29,479 bases of DNA from CAZXNF01 sp050741255. Lineage in GTDB: Bacteria > Pseudomonadota > Gammaproteobacteria > Burkholderiales > SG8-41. The notes under the pieces were generated by a model that searched no databases, was not told the origin of the DNA, and saw only the letters and a list, made by a program, of their open reading frames with translations. Numbering within the stretch: the first letter of the stretch is position 1; each line of letters starts with the position of its first letter. The stretch lies in the NCBI GenBank assembly GCA_050741255.1, contig JBOIEQ010000044.1, forward strand, positions 1 to 29,479, given 5' to 3'. The position numbers and the translations under genes are program-made. This document shows, piece by piece, positions 1-8,140 of this stretch.

Positions 1-1
1 G

Positions 2-73
2 ACCTACTACGAGGTACTGCAGTCGGTGATGGAAAAACAGGGCATGCGGCCGCTGGAAGCGCTGACCGGTTAG
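2..73 (+). CDS. C-terminal end of an unidentified protein (partial)
   Basis: An open frame enters from the left edge and ends at TAG 71-73, giving 23 residues that finish in MRPLEALTG. Codon use is GC-rich and normal for the window. The fragment is too short to assign a family. It converges on the small basic gene at 110-217, with 36 bases between the stops and no obvious hairpin terminator. Confidence 0.5.
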   Translation, partial: TYYEVLQSVMEKQGMRPLEALTG

Positions 74-109
74 CCCGACGTCTGACCCGGCCGCTGGGAC
101 AAAAGGCGG

Positions 110-217
110 TCAGGCCTTCTTCTTCCCCTGTTTCTTGGCCAGCTTGGCGGCGTTGTCGCGCAGTTTCTTGCTGCGCTGTTTTTTGCGGCGGGTCGTCGTC
201 GATTGTGAATGACTCAT
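110..217 (-). CDS. 35-residue lysine/arginine-rich mini-protein
   Basis: ATG at 217 and TGA at 110-112 frame a 35-residue protein. It begins MSHSQSTTTRRKKQRSKK, continues with LRDNAAKLAKKQ, and ends in GKKKA. About 40 percent of the residues are Lys or Arg, there is only one Asp and no Cys or aromatic residue. The middle can form an amphipathic helix, as in small nucleic-acid- or ribosome-associated peptides; that role is inference. A GGAGG lies four bases before the ATG. The gene stands alone between the upstream partial gene and the aldo/keto reductase. The length is below usual gene-calling limits, but the ribosome site and biased composition argue that it is real. Confidence 0.6.
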   Translation of the reverse strand: MSHSQSTTTRRKKQRSKKLRDNAAKLAKKQGKKKA

Positions 218-346
218 GGGGCCTCCGGTCTGTTGATGTTTCAGGGGCCGGTAGTCTGCACTCTTTTGCCAATATTTTCACGCGAACTTCATCGGCCCGC
301 CTCATGAATACCGTCGGCGTGCTAGGCGGGCCCCGCGTTCGGGCAT

Positions 347-1255
347 TCACACCGTCTCGAACGCGATCGCAATCCTGCGGCGCATTGCTGCATCCGGCAG
401 CGGCCCCCGCGCCGCGCCGAGATTGTCCGCGACGTGCTTCGCGTCGCGCGTGCCGGGGATCGCGCAAGTGACCGCCGGATTACCGAGGATCCATTTGAGA
501 AACACCTGCGCCCAGCTCGCGCAGCCGAGTTCGGCTGCCCAGTCCGGCAACGGCTTGCCCCGTACGCGGCGGAACAATTCACTGCCGGCAAACGGGCGGT
601 TGACGATGACCGCCACGCCCTCCCCGCTCGCGGCGTCCAACAGCCGTTCCCCGGCCTCCGGTTCGGCCAGCGAGTAGTTGATCTGTACGAAAGCGGGCTT
701 GTGCTTTTTCAGCGCGGCCTCCACCGCTGGGTAGGCGCCGGCGTGATAGTGCGTGACGCCGAGATAACGGACCCGCCCCTCGCGTTGCCAGGCGGCGAGC
801 GTGGCGAGATGAGTGTCGGTGTCGAACAGGTTGTGCACCTGCATGAGGTCGAGCCGTTCGACGCGCAGCAGCCTGAACGACGCCTCCATTTCGCGGATGC
901 CGGCCGCGCGTCCCTGCGTCCAGACCTTGGTGGCGATAAACAGCCGGTCACGCAAGCCCAGCTCGGCTGACAGGCCTCCGAGCACGCTTTCCGCCGGCGC
1001 ATACATCGGCGAGGAGTCGACGACCTTGCCGCCGAGCGCGGAAAAGCTGCGCAGCGCCTCGCGAGTGGCGGCGTATTCGGCAGTACCAGGCGCAACATCG
1101 AAGGCCTGCCAGGTCCCGAGACCCACGATGGGGATGCGCTCGCCGGTGCGCGGGATCGGGCGTGTGAGCGGCGTCGTGTCGGCGGCCATGCTCATGGGAA
1201 CCCCATGCGCAGCAATGAGACTTCCCGCACCCGCCAGAAAGCGCCGTCTCTCCAT
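347..1255 (-). CDS. Tat-exported aldo/keto reductase, last gene of the efflux operon
   Basis: A 302-residue NAD(P)H-dependent aldo/keto reductase that would reduce carbonyl substrates. The N-terminus MERRRFLAGAG followed by a mild hydrophobic stretch ending near SMAADTTP is a twin-arginine signal, so the protein is probably exported folded with its cofactor. Catalytic residues of the family are visible: Asp and Tyr in VVDSSPMYAP, Lys in FIATKVW and His in LMQVHNLFD; IPGTRDAKHVADN is the C-terminal cofactor-binding segment. The ATG lies 5 bases after the stop of the outer-membrane channel gene, and its AGGA ribosome site overlaps that stop, so the two are translationally linked. The role within an efflux operon is unknown; detoxifying a pumped aldehyde or quinone is only a guess. 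Confidence 0.88.
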   Translation of the reverse strand: MERRRFLAGAGSLIAAHGVPMSMAADTTPLTRPIPRTGERIPIVGLGTWQAFDVAPGTAEYAATREALRSFSALGGKVVDSSPMYAPAESVLGGLSAELGLRDRLFIATKVWTQGRAAGIREMEASFRLLRVERLDLMQVHNLFDTDTHLATLAAWQREGRVRYLGVTHYHAGAYPAVEAALKKHKPAFVQINYSLAEPEAGERLLDAASGEGVAVIVNRPFAGSELFRRVRGKPLPDWAAELGCASWAQVFLKWILGNPAVTCAIPGTRDAKHVADNLGAARGPLPDAAMRRRIAIAFETV

Positions 1256-1260
1256 CCGTC

Positions 1261-2730
1261 CTATTTTGCCGGAACTGCCGCGGGCGCCGCCTCCGGTTCG
1301 TCCCAGCCGCCGCCCAGTGCGCGTATGAAGGCCACCGTGGAAGTGGCCCGCTCGCCCTTCACGCGGTTCTCCAGCAATTGACTCAGCAGCAGCGTGCGCT
1401 GGGCTTCGATGACTTCCAGATACAGCGCGGCGCCGTTCTTGTAACGCGAATCGGCGATCTTGAACGCACGCGTGGCCGCGACGACCGAGTCACGCGTGGC
1501 GACCGCCTGGTTCGACAGCGTGCGCAGCGCGGCCAGGTTGTCTTCGACGTCCGCGAACGCCGACAGCACGGTCTGGCGGTACTGCGCGACCGATTCCTCG
1601 AGCACCGCGTAGGAGCGGTCGAGGTTGGCCTGGTTGCGGCCGCCGTCGAACAGCGGCATCGACAGGATGGTGCCGGCCAGTGGCCCCAGCGCCCAGGTGC
1701 GGGACGACCACTTGAACAGGTCGCCCAGTTCGTAGGATTCATAGCCTCCGAGCGCGGTGATGTTCAGCACCGGAAAGAACGCGGCCTTGGCGACGCCGAT
1801 CCGCGCATTGGACGCCGCCATGGTGCGCTGGGCCGCGGCGATGTCGGGCCGCCGTTCGAGCAGCGTGGAGGGCAGACCCGCGGGAATCGACGGCAAGTCG
1901 GTCGTGAGCGGCGCGACGGCAAGACTGAACGAGGCCGGCGCCTTGCCAAGCAGCACCGCGAGACCGTGCTCCAGTTGCGCGCGCTGCCGCTCCAGGGCGT
2001 ACAGGTCATTCTGCGCGAGCGAGAGGTCGGTCCGGGCGCGGACGAGGTCAAATTCGCCGATCGCGCCGAGATCGTAGCGACGCTGCAGAAGACGCACCGC
2101 CTCCTCGCGCAGCTTGACGGTATCGCGCAGCACCTGCAGTTGCTCGTCGGACTGGCGCAGCGCGAAGTAGGTCTGCGCCACGTCCGCCTGCAGGGTGAGT
2201 ATGGCCGCGGCGAACAGCGCTTCACGCGATTCCAGGTCGCTGCGGGAGGCGGACACCCCGTCCGCGATTCGCCCGAACAGGTCGACTTCATAGCTCGCGG
2301 TCAGGAGTCCGCGCCAGACGGTGTACGGCCCCCCCGGCGCCTGCCCTTCCGGCAGCCCGAACGACACGCCGGTCTGCTGGATTCGCGATGGCCCGAAGCC
2401 GGCATTGAGCTTCGGATACTGCTCGGACTTGGCGACGCCCAGCAACGCCCGCGCCTGTGCGACCCGTGCGGCGGCCGCTTTCAGGTTCTGGTTGGCGGTG
2501 GTGGCTTCTTCCTCCAGCCCGTTCAGCACGGGGTCGTTGAAGACCTTCCACCATTGCCCGCGCGACTCGCCGTCGGCGGGTTTCGCCTGCTTCCAGGTGC
2601 CGCGTTCCGCCGGCGGCAGTTCCTTCCAGGCCGCGGGCGTGGCGACTTCAGGTTGCTTGAAGATCGGTGCGAGCGAACAGCCGGCCAGAAGTGCCGGGAT
2701 CGCCAACAGGACTATGCGTGTGCGGTTCAT
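1261..2730 (-). CDS. RND efflux outer-membrane channel lipoprotein (OprM/NodT family)
   Basis: A 489-residue outer-membrane factor that forms the trimeric exit duct of a tripartite efflux pump. It starts MNRTRIVLLAIPALLAGCS, a lipoprotein signal with lipobox LAGC, so the mature protein begins with a lipidated Cys. Two tandem OEP repeats follow, with typical coiled-coil helices (for example around AAAARVAQARALLGVAKSE) and the family signature LLERRPDIAAAQR. Length is normal for NodT/OprM proteins. A strong AAGGAG site precedes the ATG, which is 10 bases after the pump gene's stop. It corresponds in position to OprC/OpcM/OprN in BpeEF-OprC, CeoAB-OpcM and MexEF-OprN operons. Confidence 0.94.
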   Translation of the reverse strand: MNRTRIVLLAIPALLAGCSLAPIFKQPEVATPAAWKELPPAERGTWKQAKPADGESRGQWWKVFNDPVLNGLEEEATTANQNLKAAAARVAQARALLGVAKSEQYPKLNAGFGPSRIQQTGVSFGLPEGQAPGGPYTVWRGLLTASYEVDLFGRIADGVSASRSDLESREALFAAAILTLQADVAQTYFALRQSDEQLQVLRDTVKLREEAVRLLQRRYDLGAIGEFDLVRARTDLSLAQNDLYALERQRAQLEHGLAVLLGKAPASFSLAVAPLTTDLPSIPAGLPSTLLERRPDIAAAQRTMAASNARIGVAKAAFFPVLNITALGGYESYELGDLFKWSSRTWALGPLAGTILSMPLFDGGRNQANLDRSYAVLEESVAQYRQTVLSAFADVEDNLAALRTLSNQAVATRDSVVAATRAFKIADSRYKNGAALYLEVIEAQRTLLLSQLLENRVKGERATSTVAFIRALGGGWDEPEAAPAAVPAK

Positions 2731-2740
2731 GATCGACTCC

Positions 2741-5700
2741 TTAGCTCGCAGGCGCCGTGGGACTGGCCACGGCGGGTTTCTTCTTGTGGCGCCGGTGCAG
2801 CAGCACGTAAAACACCGGGGTGAGGAACAGGCCGAAGAACGTTACGCCCAGCATGCCGGAGAACACCGCCACGCCCATCGCGTGACGCATTTCAGACCCG
2901 GCACCGCTGGAGAGCACGAGCGGCACCACGCCCATGATGAAGGCGAAGGACGTCATCAGGATAGGACGCAGCCGGATCCGGCAGGCTTCGAGTGCCGCCT
3001 TCACAGGATCGTGGGTGGACTCCCGCAATTCCAGCTCGCGCGCAAACTCCACGATCAGGATGGCGTTTTTGCAGGCGAGCCCCATGAGCACGAACAGCGC
3101 GATCTGCGTGAAGATGTTGTTGTCGCCGCCGGTGAGCCGCACGCCGGCGATGGCGAACAGCAGACACATCGGTACGATCAGGATGATCGCAAGCGGCAGC
3201 TTGAACGACTCGTACTGCGCGGCCAGCACCAGGAACACCAGCAGCACGCACAGCGGAAACACATAGAGCGTCGTGTTGCCCGCGAGGATCTCCTGGTAGG
3301 TCAGGTCGGTCCACTCGAAGGAGATGCCGCGCGGCAGCGTTTCCTTCGCAATCCGCTCGATCGCATCCTGCGCCTGGCCCGAGCTGTAGCCCGGCGCGGC
3401 GCCGCCATTCAGGTCCGCGGACGGGAAGGCGTTGTAGCGGATCGCGCGGTCGGGGCCGAAGCTGTTGTCCACCTTGAGTACCGAACCGAGCGGCACGAGT
3501 TCGCCTTTGGCATTGCGGGTCTTCAGTGTTGATATGTCCTCGGCCCGGGAGCGGTACGGCGCGTCGGCCTGCACGATCACCCGGTACGTCTTGCCGAACC
3601 GGTTGAAGTCGTTCACGTAGAGCGACCCGAGATTGATCTGCATCGTGTCGAACACGTCGGTCAGCGCGATGCCCATGCGCTTCGCTTTCGCGCGGTCGAC
3701 GTCCGCATAGAGCTGCGGCACGTTGATCTGGAAGCTCGAAAACGCCGGCGCCAGTTCCTTCGTCTGGAACGTCTTCATCTGGATGGCCTTCATCGCGTCA
3801 TACAAGGCCTGATCGCCCAGCCCGCCGCGGTCCTCCACCTGCAGTTTGAAGCCGCCGATGGTGCCGATGCCGTTGACCGGCGGTGGCGGAAAGACGGCGA
3901 TGAAGGCGTCCTGGATCGCGCCCAGCTGCTGATTGATCGCCCCCGCGATCGCGACACCGGACAGGTTTTTTGCCCGGCGCTCCTCGAAATCATCCAGTGT
4001 GAAGAACACGATCCCGGAATTCGGTGCATTGGTGAAGCCGGCGATCGACAGTCCCGGAAACGCGACGGCGTCCTTGACGCCAGGCGTTTTCATCGCAATG
4101 TCGGAGATCCGGCGGATCACGTCCGTGGTCCTATCCAGCGAAGCGCCATCCGGCAACTGCGTGAACCCGACCAGGTACTGCTTGTCCTGCGCCGGCACGA
4201 AGCCGTCCGGCACCGTCTTGAACCCGACGTAGGTCATACCGAGGAGGACGAGATAGACCCCCACCGCGATGGCTTTGCGGTTCAGCACCTTGGCGACGGC
4301 CCCCTGGTAGGCATCCGAAGAGCGCTTGAAGAATCGGTTGAAGCGGCTGAAGAACCAGCCGAAGGCACGGTCCATCCACAGGGTCAGGCGGTCTTTGGGC
4401 GCGTCGTGCGGCTTCAGCAGCAGCGCCGCCAGCGCCGGCGAGAGCGTCAGTGAATTGAAGGCCGAAATGATCGTCGAGATCGCGATCGTGAGCGAGAATT
4501 GGCGGTAGAACTGTCCGGTCAGGCCGGACACGAACGCGATCGGCACGAACACCGCGCACAGCGTGAGCGCGATGGCGATAATGGGCCCGCTCACCTCGCG
4601 CATCGCGCGGTAGGTCGCTTCCTTCGAATCGTAGCCCAGTTCGATGTTGCGTTCGACGTTTTCCACGACGACGATAGCGTCATCCACCACGATACCGATG
4701 GCGAGCACCAGCCCGAACAGCGTCAGCGTGTTGATCGAAAAACCCACCATCAGCATGACCGCGAAGGTGCCCACGATGGACACCGGCACGGCAACCAGCG
4801 GGATGATCGACGCGCGCCAGGTCTGGAGGAAGATGATGACCACCAGCACCACCAGAAGCACGGCCTCGATCAGCGTTTCGATCACCGCCTCGATCGACTT
4901 CTGCACGAAACGGGTCGGATCGTAGACGATGTCGTAGTCAACGCCCGCCGGGAAGTCCGCCTTCATCTTCGCCATGGCGGCACGGACGTTGTTCGAAAGC
5001 TGGATGGCGTTGGAACCCGGGGCCTGGAAGATGCCGATGGCAACCGCCGGCTTGTTGTTGAGTAGCGAGCGCAGCGCGTAGTCGCCCGCGCCGAGCTCGA
5101 TGCGCGCGACATCCTTCAGCCGCAGCACGCCGCCGTCGGATGAGGTCGAGACAATGATGTTGCCGAATTCATCTTCGGTGGTGAGCCGGCCCTTCGCTCG
5201 CACTGAAAGCTGAAATTCGGTGTCCTTGGCCGCCGGAGGCGCGCCAACGACGCCGGCCGCGACCTGTTTGTTCTGTTCACGCAGGCTCCTGACGATGTCT
5301 GCGGCTGTCAGATTGCGCGCGGCGAGTTTTTGCGGATCCACCCACACGCGCATGGCATAGTCGCCGGCGCCGAACAGCAGCACCTGTCCCATGCCGGGAA
5401 TGCGCTGCAGGTTGTCCTTCACGTTCAGCAGGGCGAAGTTGCGCAGGTAGGTGTCGTCGTAATGGCCGTCCGGCGAGACGATGTGCACGACCAGCGCGAA
5501 GTCCGGCGAACTCTTCTGCGTGACGACGCCGACCTGGCGCACTTCCTCCGGCAGTCGCGGCAGCGCCCGCTGCACGCGGTTCTGCACCTGGGTTTCGGCG
5601 GTATTGATGTCGGTACCGACCTTGAACGTCACGGTGAGCTGCATGGCACCGTCGGTCGTCGCCTGTGATTCCATGTACAGCATGTTTTCGACGCCGTTGA

Positions 5701-5911
5701 TCTGCTCCTCGATGGGCGCCGCAACGGTCTCGGCGATCACCTTGGGGCTCGCGCCGGGATAGTTGGCGCGGACCACTACCGACGGCGGCACCACATCCGG
5801 GTATTCCGACACCGGAAGGTTGAAGATCGAGATCAGCCCGCCAAGAAAGATGATGATCGACAGCACGCCCGCGAAAATCGGGCGGTCGATAAAGAAACGC
5901 GAGAGATCCAT
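2741..5911 (-). CDS. RND multidrug efflux permease, HAE1 family (MexF/BpeF-like)
   Basis: A 1056-residue inner-membrane proton/drug antiporter. The start MDLSRFFIDRPIFAGVLS and the pore-domain text (PVSEYPDVVPPSVVVRA, GGDYAMRVW-like GAGDYAMRVW) are typical of the MexF/BpeF/CeoB branch. The TM4 proton-relay pair Asp410-Asp411 lies in GIVVDDAIVVVENVERN, and the matching TM10 Lys is in GLACKNAILIVEFA. Twelve membrane helices and two large periplasmic loops of normal length are present, with no truncation. The gene begins 2 bases after the adaptor stop, so it is co-translated with it. Known relatives export chloramphenicol, fluoroquinolones and trimethoprim; the substrate here cannot be read from sequence. 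Confidence 0.95.
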   Translation of the reverse strand: MDLSRFFIDRPIFAGVLSIIIFLGGLISIFNLPVSEYPDVVPPSVVVRANYPGASPKVIAETVAAPIEEQINGVENMLYMESQATTDGAMQLTVTFKVGTDINTAETQVQNRVQRALPRLPEEVRQVGVVTQKSSPDFALVVHIVSPDGHYDDTYLRNFALLNVKDNLQRIPGMGQVLLFGAGDYAMRVWVDPQKLAARNLTAADIVRSLREQNKQVAAGVVGAPPAAKDTEFQLSVRAKGRLTTEDEFGNIIVSTSSDGGVLRLKDVARIELGAGDYALRSLLNNKPAVAIGIFQAPGSNAIQLSNNVRAAMAKMKADFPAGVDYDIVYDPTRFVQKSIEAVIETLIEAVLLVVLVVIIFLQTWRASIIPLVAVPVSIVGTFAVMLMVGFSINTLTLFGLVLAIGIVVDDAIVVVENVERNIELGYDSKEATYRAMREVSGPIIAIALTLCAVFVPIAFVSGLTGQFYRQFSLTIAISTIISAFNSLTLSPALAALLLKPHDAPKDRLTLWMDRAFGWFFSRFNRFFKRSSDAYQGAVAKVLNRKAIAVGVYLVLLGMTYVGFKTVPDGFVPAQDKQYLVGFTQLPDGASLDRTTDVIRRISDIAMKTPGVKDAVAFPGLSIAGFTNAPNSGIVFFTLDDFEERRAKNLSGVAIAGAINQQLGAIQDAFIAVFPPPPVNGIGTIGGFKLQVEDRGGLGDQALYDAMKAIQMKTFQTKELAPAFSSFQINVPQLYADVDRAKAKRMGIALTDVFDTMQINLGSLYVNDFNRFGKTYRVIVQADAPYRSRAEDISTLKTRNAKGELVPLGSVLKVDNSFGPDRAIRYNAFPSADLNGGAAPGYSSGQAQDAIERIAKETLPRGISFEWTDLTYQEILAGNTTLYVFPLCVLLVFLVLAAQYESFKLPLAIILIVPMCLLFAIAGVRLTGGDNNIFTQIALFVLMGLACKNAILIVEFARELELRESTHDPVKAALEACRIRLRPILMTSFAFIMGVVPLVLSSGAGSEMRHAMGVAVFSGMLGVTFFGLFLTPVFYVLLHRRHKKKPAVASPTAPAS

Positions 5912-5913
5912 GC

Positions 5914-7137
5914 TTACTTCCCGCCTTTCTCTTCACTCTTGGCAGGTGCTTTCGGTTCGCCGCCCTTTGCCTCGCCGCCCGCGGCGCTCGTAGCGCCCGG
6001 CGCCGGCTTGTCCGCAGCGTCCATCGCCACCACTTCCGGTGTGATCGGCGCACCGGGTCGCACACGTTGCAGGCCATTGACGACGATTTTCTCGCCTGCC
6101 TGCAGGCCGTCCTCGATCACGCGCAGCCCGTCGACGAGCCGGCCGATCTTCACTTCCCGGTATTTCGCCGTGTTGTCGCCGTTGACGACCAGCACGAAGC
6201 GCTTGCTCTGGTCGGTGCCGATGGCCCGGTCCTGCACCAGCACGGCCTTGCGCGGCGTCACGGTGTCGCCCAGCTTTACGCGAGCGAACAGACCGGGCGT
6301 GAACACGCCCGACTTGTTGTCGAGCACCGCGCGCATGCGCACGGTGCCGCTTTGCGGCTCCACCCGGTTGTCGACGAAATCAAGTTTGCCCTGGTGGGGA
6401 AAGCCGGTTTCGTCGGCCAGGCCGACGCCGACGGTCAGCTTGCCGGGTGCGCGGGCCTTGGCGATGTACTTCAGGAAAATCCGCTCGTCCGCCTCGAACG
6501 CCACGTAAATGGGATTCAGCGAGACCACGGTGGTCAGCAACGGCGAGTTCGGCACTTCCCCCTGCACGAGATTGCCCACTGTGATTTCCGCCTTGCTCAC
6601 GCGGCCGGTGATGGGCGAGGTGATGCGCGTATACGACACGTTCAGGCGCGCGCGGTCGAGATCGCCCTGGTTCGATTTGAGCTGGGCCTCCAGCGTGCGC
6701 AGGCGTGCCTGCGCATCGTCGAATTCACGCTTCGAGGTGGCCTGGTCGGCGAACAGCTTTTCCTGGCGGCCGACTTCAATCTTGGCCAGGTCGAGCTGCG
6801 CCTGGGTGCTGGCGAGGTTGCCCTCGGCCCGCGCGACATCCGCCTCGAACTGGCGCGGGTCCAGCGTGAACAGCAGGTCGCCCTTTTTCACTTCCGCGCC
6901 CGGCTTGAAATGGATCGCCTGGATGTAGCCGGTCACCCGCCCGCGGATCTCGACCTGCTCGACAGCCTCGAGGCGGCCGGGGAATTCGTCCGTCTCGAAG
7001 ATGTCCTTTTCGATCGCCGCGGCGACGGTCACCGGCGGGCCGCCCTGCGGGCCGCCTTGCGGCGCGGGCTTGTCGCAGCCGGCGAGTGCCAGCAGGGACA
7101 GGCAGACGAGGGTCATGGCGGAAGTGGATGAGCGCAT
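5914..7137 (-). CDS. RND efflux periplasmic adaptor lipoprotein (MexE/BpeE-like)
   Basis: A 407-residue membrane fusion protein linking the RND pump to the outer-membrane channel. I take the ATG at 7137 because it gives a lipoprotein signal, MRSSTSAMTLVCLSLLALAGC, with lipobox LAGC. The open frame extends upstream to 7314, but that would overlap the LlpE-like gene. Lipoyl half-motifs (GRVTGYIQAIHFKPGAEVKKG and SYTRITSPITGRVSKAEI-like text) flank an alpha-helical hairpin; a beta-barrel and membrane-proximal domain follow. The last 40 residues are a low-complexity Ala/Gly/Lys/Glu tail (APGATSAAGGEAKGGEP), longer than in many relatives. It is second in the operon, 37 bases after the LlpE-like gene. 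Confidence 0.93.
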   Translation of the reverse strand: MRSSTSAMTLVCLSLLALAGCDKPAPQGGPQGGPPVTVAAAIEKDIFETDEFPGRLEAVEQVEIRGRVTGYIQAIHFKPGAEVKKGDLLFTLDPRQFEADVARAEGNLASTQAQLDLAKIEVGRQEKLFADQATSKREFDDAQARLRTLEAQLKSNQGDLDRARLNVSYTRITSPITGRVSKAEITVGNLVQGEVPNSPLLTTVVSLNPIYVAFEADERIFLKYIAKARAPGKLTVGVGLADETGFPHQGKLDFVDNRVEPQSGTVRMRAVLDNKSGVFTPGLFARVKLGDTVTPRKAVLVQDRAIGTDQSKRFVLVVNGDNTAKYREVKIGRLVDGLRVIEDGLQAGEKIVVNGLQRVRPGAPITPEVVAMDAADKPAPGATSAAGGEAKGGEPKAPAKSEEKGGK

Positions 7138-7174
7138 GGACGTGGCTTTCAGGTGGCGTGGCGGAAATAAACGA

Positions 7175-8023
7175 TCAGGGTGATGGGGTGTGCAGGTGCG
7201 GAGCGAGAAAGGCATCGATCGCCGACCAGACCGCCTCGGTCCAGACGCCCTGTGTCGACCGCAGCGTGGGGAGACGGACGACCTGGGTGGAAACACCGGC
7301 GCCGATGAGCGCACTCGCGTAGCTCGCGCCTTCTTCGCGCAGCGGATCGTCCGTCGCCGTCAAAACCAGCGCGGGCGCCACGCCGGCGAGCCGCCTGCAG
7401 GCGAGCGGCGCGGCGTACGGATGCAGGCGATCGGCGGCGTGCGGCAGATACCGCCGATACGCCTCTGCGCAGCGGGCCTGCGAGTGCGCGGCATCCGCCA
7501 CCGGCGCCGCCTGCATAGACCCCGAAGTGAGGCTCGGATCCAGCATGGGTGAAACGAGGATCTGCGCGGTGAGCGGCGGACCGCCGCGGTCGCGCGCCAT
7601 CAGCGCGGTGGCGGCGGCGAGATTGCCGCCCGCTTCTTCGCCCGCGACGATGAGCCGTGGGTTCCAGCCGCGCGCCCTCGCCTGCGCCTGCACCCAGGCC
7701 GCCGCGGAATAGGCATCTTCGGCGGCCGCCGGAAACGGGCATTCACCGGACGCGGTATACGCCGGCACCGCGACCGCAACGCCGAATCGCTTCGTGAACG
7801 CGCGGCCGATCTCGCTCGCGGTCTCGATGCTCGCGTTCGAGAAATCCCCGCTCGGGAGCAGCAATACGATCGCGGGCGGAAAGGCCGACCTCGCGGACTT
7901 CCCGGGCTTCAGGATCCGGATCGCCCGGTTGCCCTGGAAGGCGGTGAATTCAAGGTCTTCGCACGCAACCGGGGGCGCAGCGTGTTGCCGGGCGGAACTT
8001 GCTTTGCGAGTGGGTGGGTTCAT
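7175..8023 (-). CDS. LlpE-like alpha/beta-hydrolase-fold protein lacking the catalytic residues
   Basis: A 282-residue protein with the layout of the hormone-sensitive-lipase group of alpha/beta hydrolases. The usual HGGG oxyanion loop reads PSGDF at 57-61. The nucleophile elbow GDSAGG reads GEEAGG at 128-133, so Glu130 replaces Ser. The acid region is kept (ATDDPLREEG, 223-232), but the expected C-terminal His region reads LPTLRSTQG, with no His there. It is therefore unlikely to be a serine esterase. It is the first gene of the efflux operon, as llpE is in BpeEF-OprC and CeoAB-OpcM operons of Burkholderia, which are also driven by a divergent LysR gene. No signal peptide is seen, so it is probably cytoplasmic. 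A ligand-binding or accessory role is inferred. Confidence 0.85.
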   Translation of the reverse strand: MNPPTRKASSARQHAAPPVACEDLEFTAFQGNRAIRILKPGKSARSAFPPAIVLLLPSGDFSNASIETASEIGRAFTKRFGVAVAVPAYTASGECPFPAAAEDAYSAAAWVQAQARARGWNPRLIVAGEEAGGNLAAATALMARDRGGPPLTAQILVSPMLDPSLTSGSMQAAPVADAAHSQARCAEAYRRYLPHAADRLHPYAAPLACRRLAGVAPALVLTATDDPLREEGASYASALIGAGVSTQVVRLPTLRSTQGVWTEAVWSAIDAFLAPHLHTPSP

Positions 8024-8140
8024 GGGGTGGAAACGGGCAGGTCTGGCGGATTTTTCTTCCGCAGCGCATCATATTGATGTTTTGTTTTGGCACAAATAGC
8101 CTTTATACGAATTGACTATTCACATATTGGAATAATCGAT
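8024..8140. promoter_or_regulatory. Divergent control region between the efflux operon and its LysR gene
   Basis: This 117-bp segment is clearly more AT-rich than its surroundings. A candidate LysR site has the T-N11-A form (T8120 to A8132) inside the dyad ATTC (8118-8121) / GAAT (8130-8133). A second small dyad, TTTG-GCA-CAAA, lies at about 8087-8097. On the minus strand TATAAA (complement of 8103-8108) is a possible -10 for the efflux operon with no good -35, which is usual for LysR-activated promoters. No strong Shine-Dalgarno precedes the LysR ATG. These are visual assignments only. Confidence 0.45.

Noticed and set aside
4499..5065. His/Asp-rich plus-strand frame resembling a metal-binding protein
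   Set aside because: It is exactly antisense to the hydrophobic helices of the RND pump; the His-rich look comes from complementing Val/Ile/Met codons.
7138..7314. 59-residue extension of the periplasmic adaptor
   Set aside because: It overlaps the LlpE-like gene and would hide the lipoprotein signal peptide that begins at 7137.
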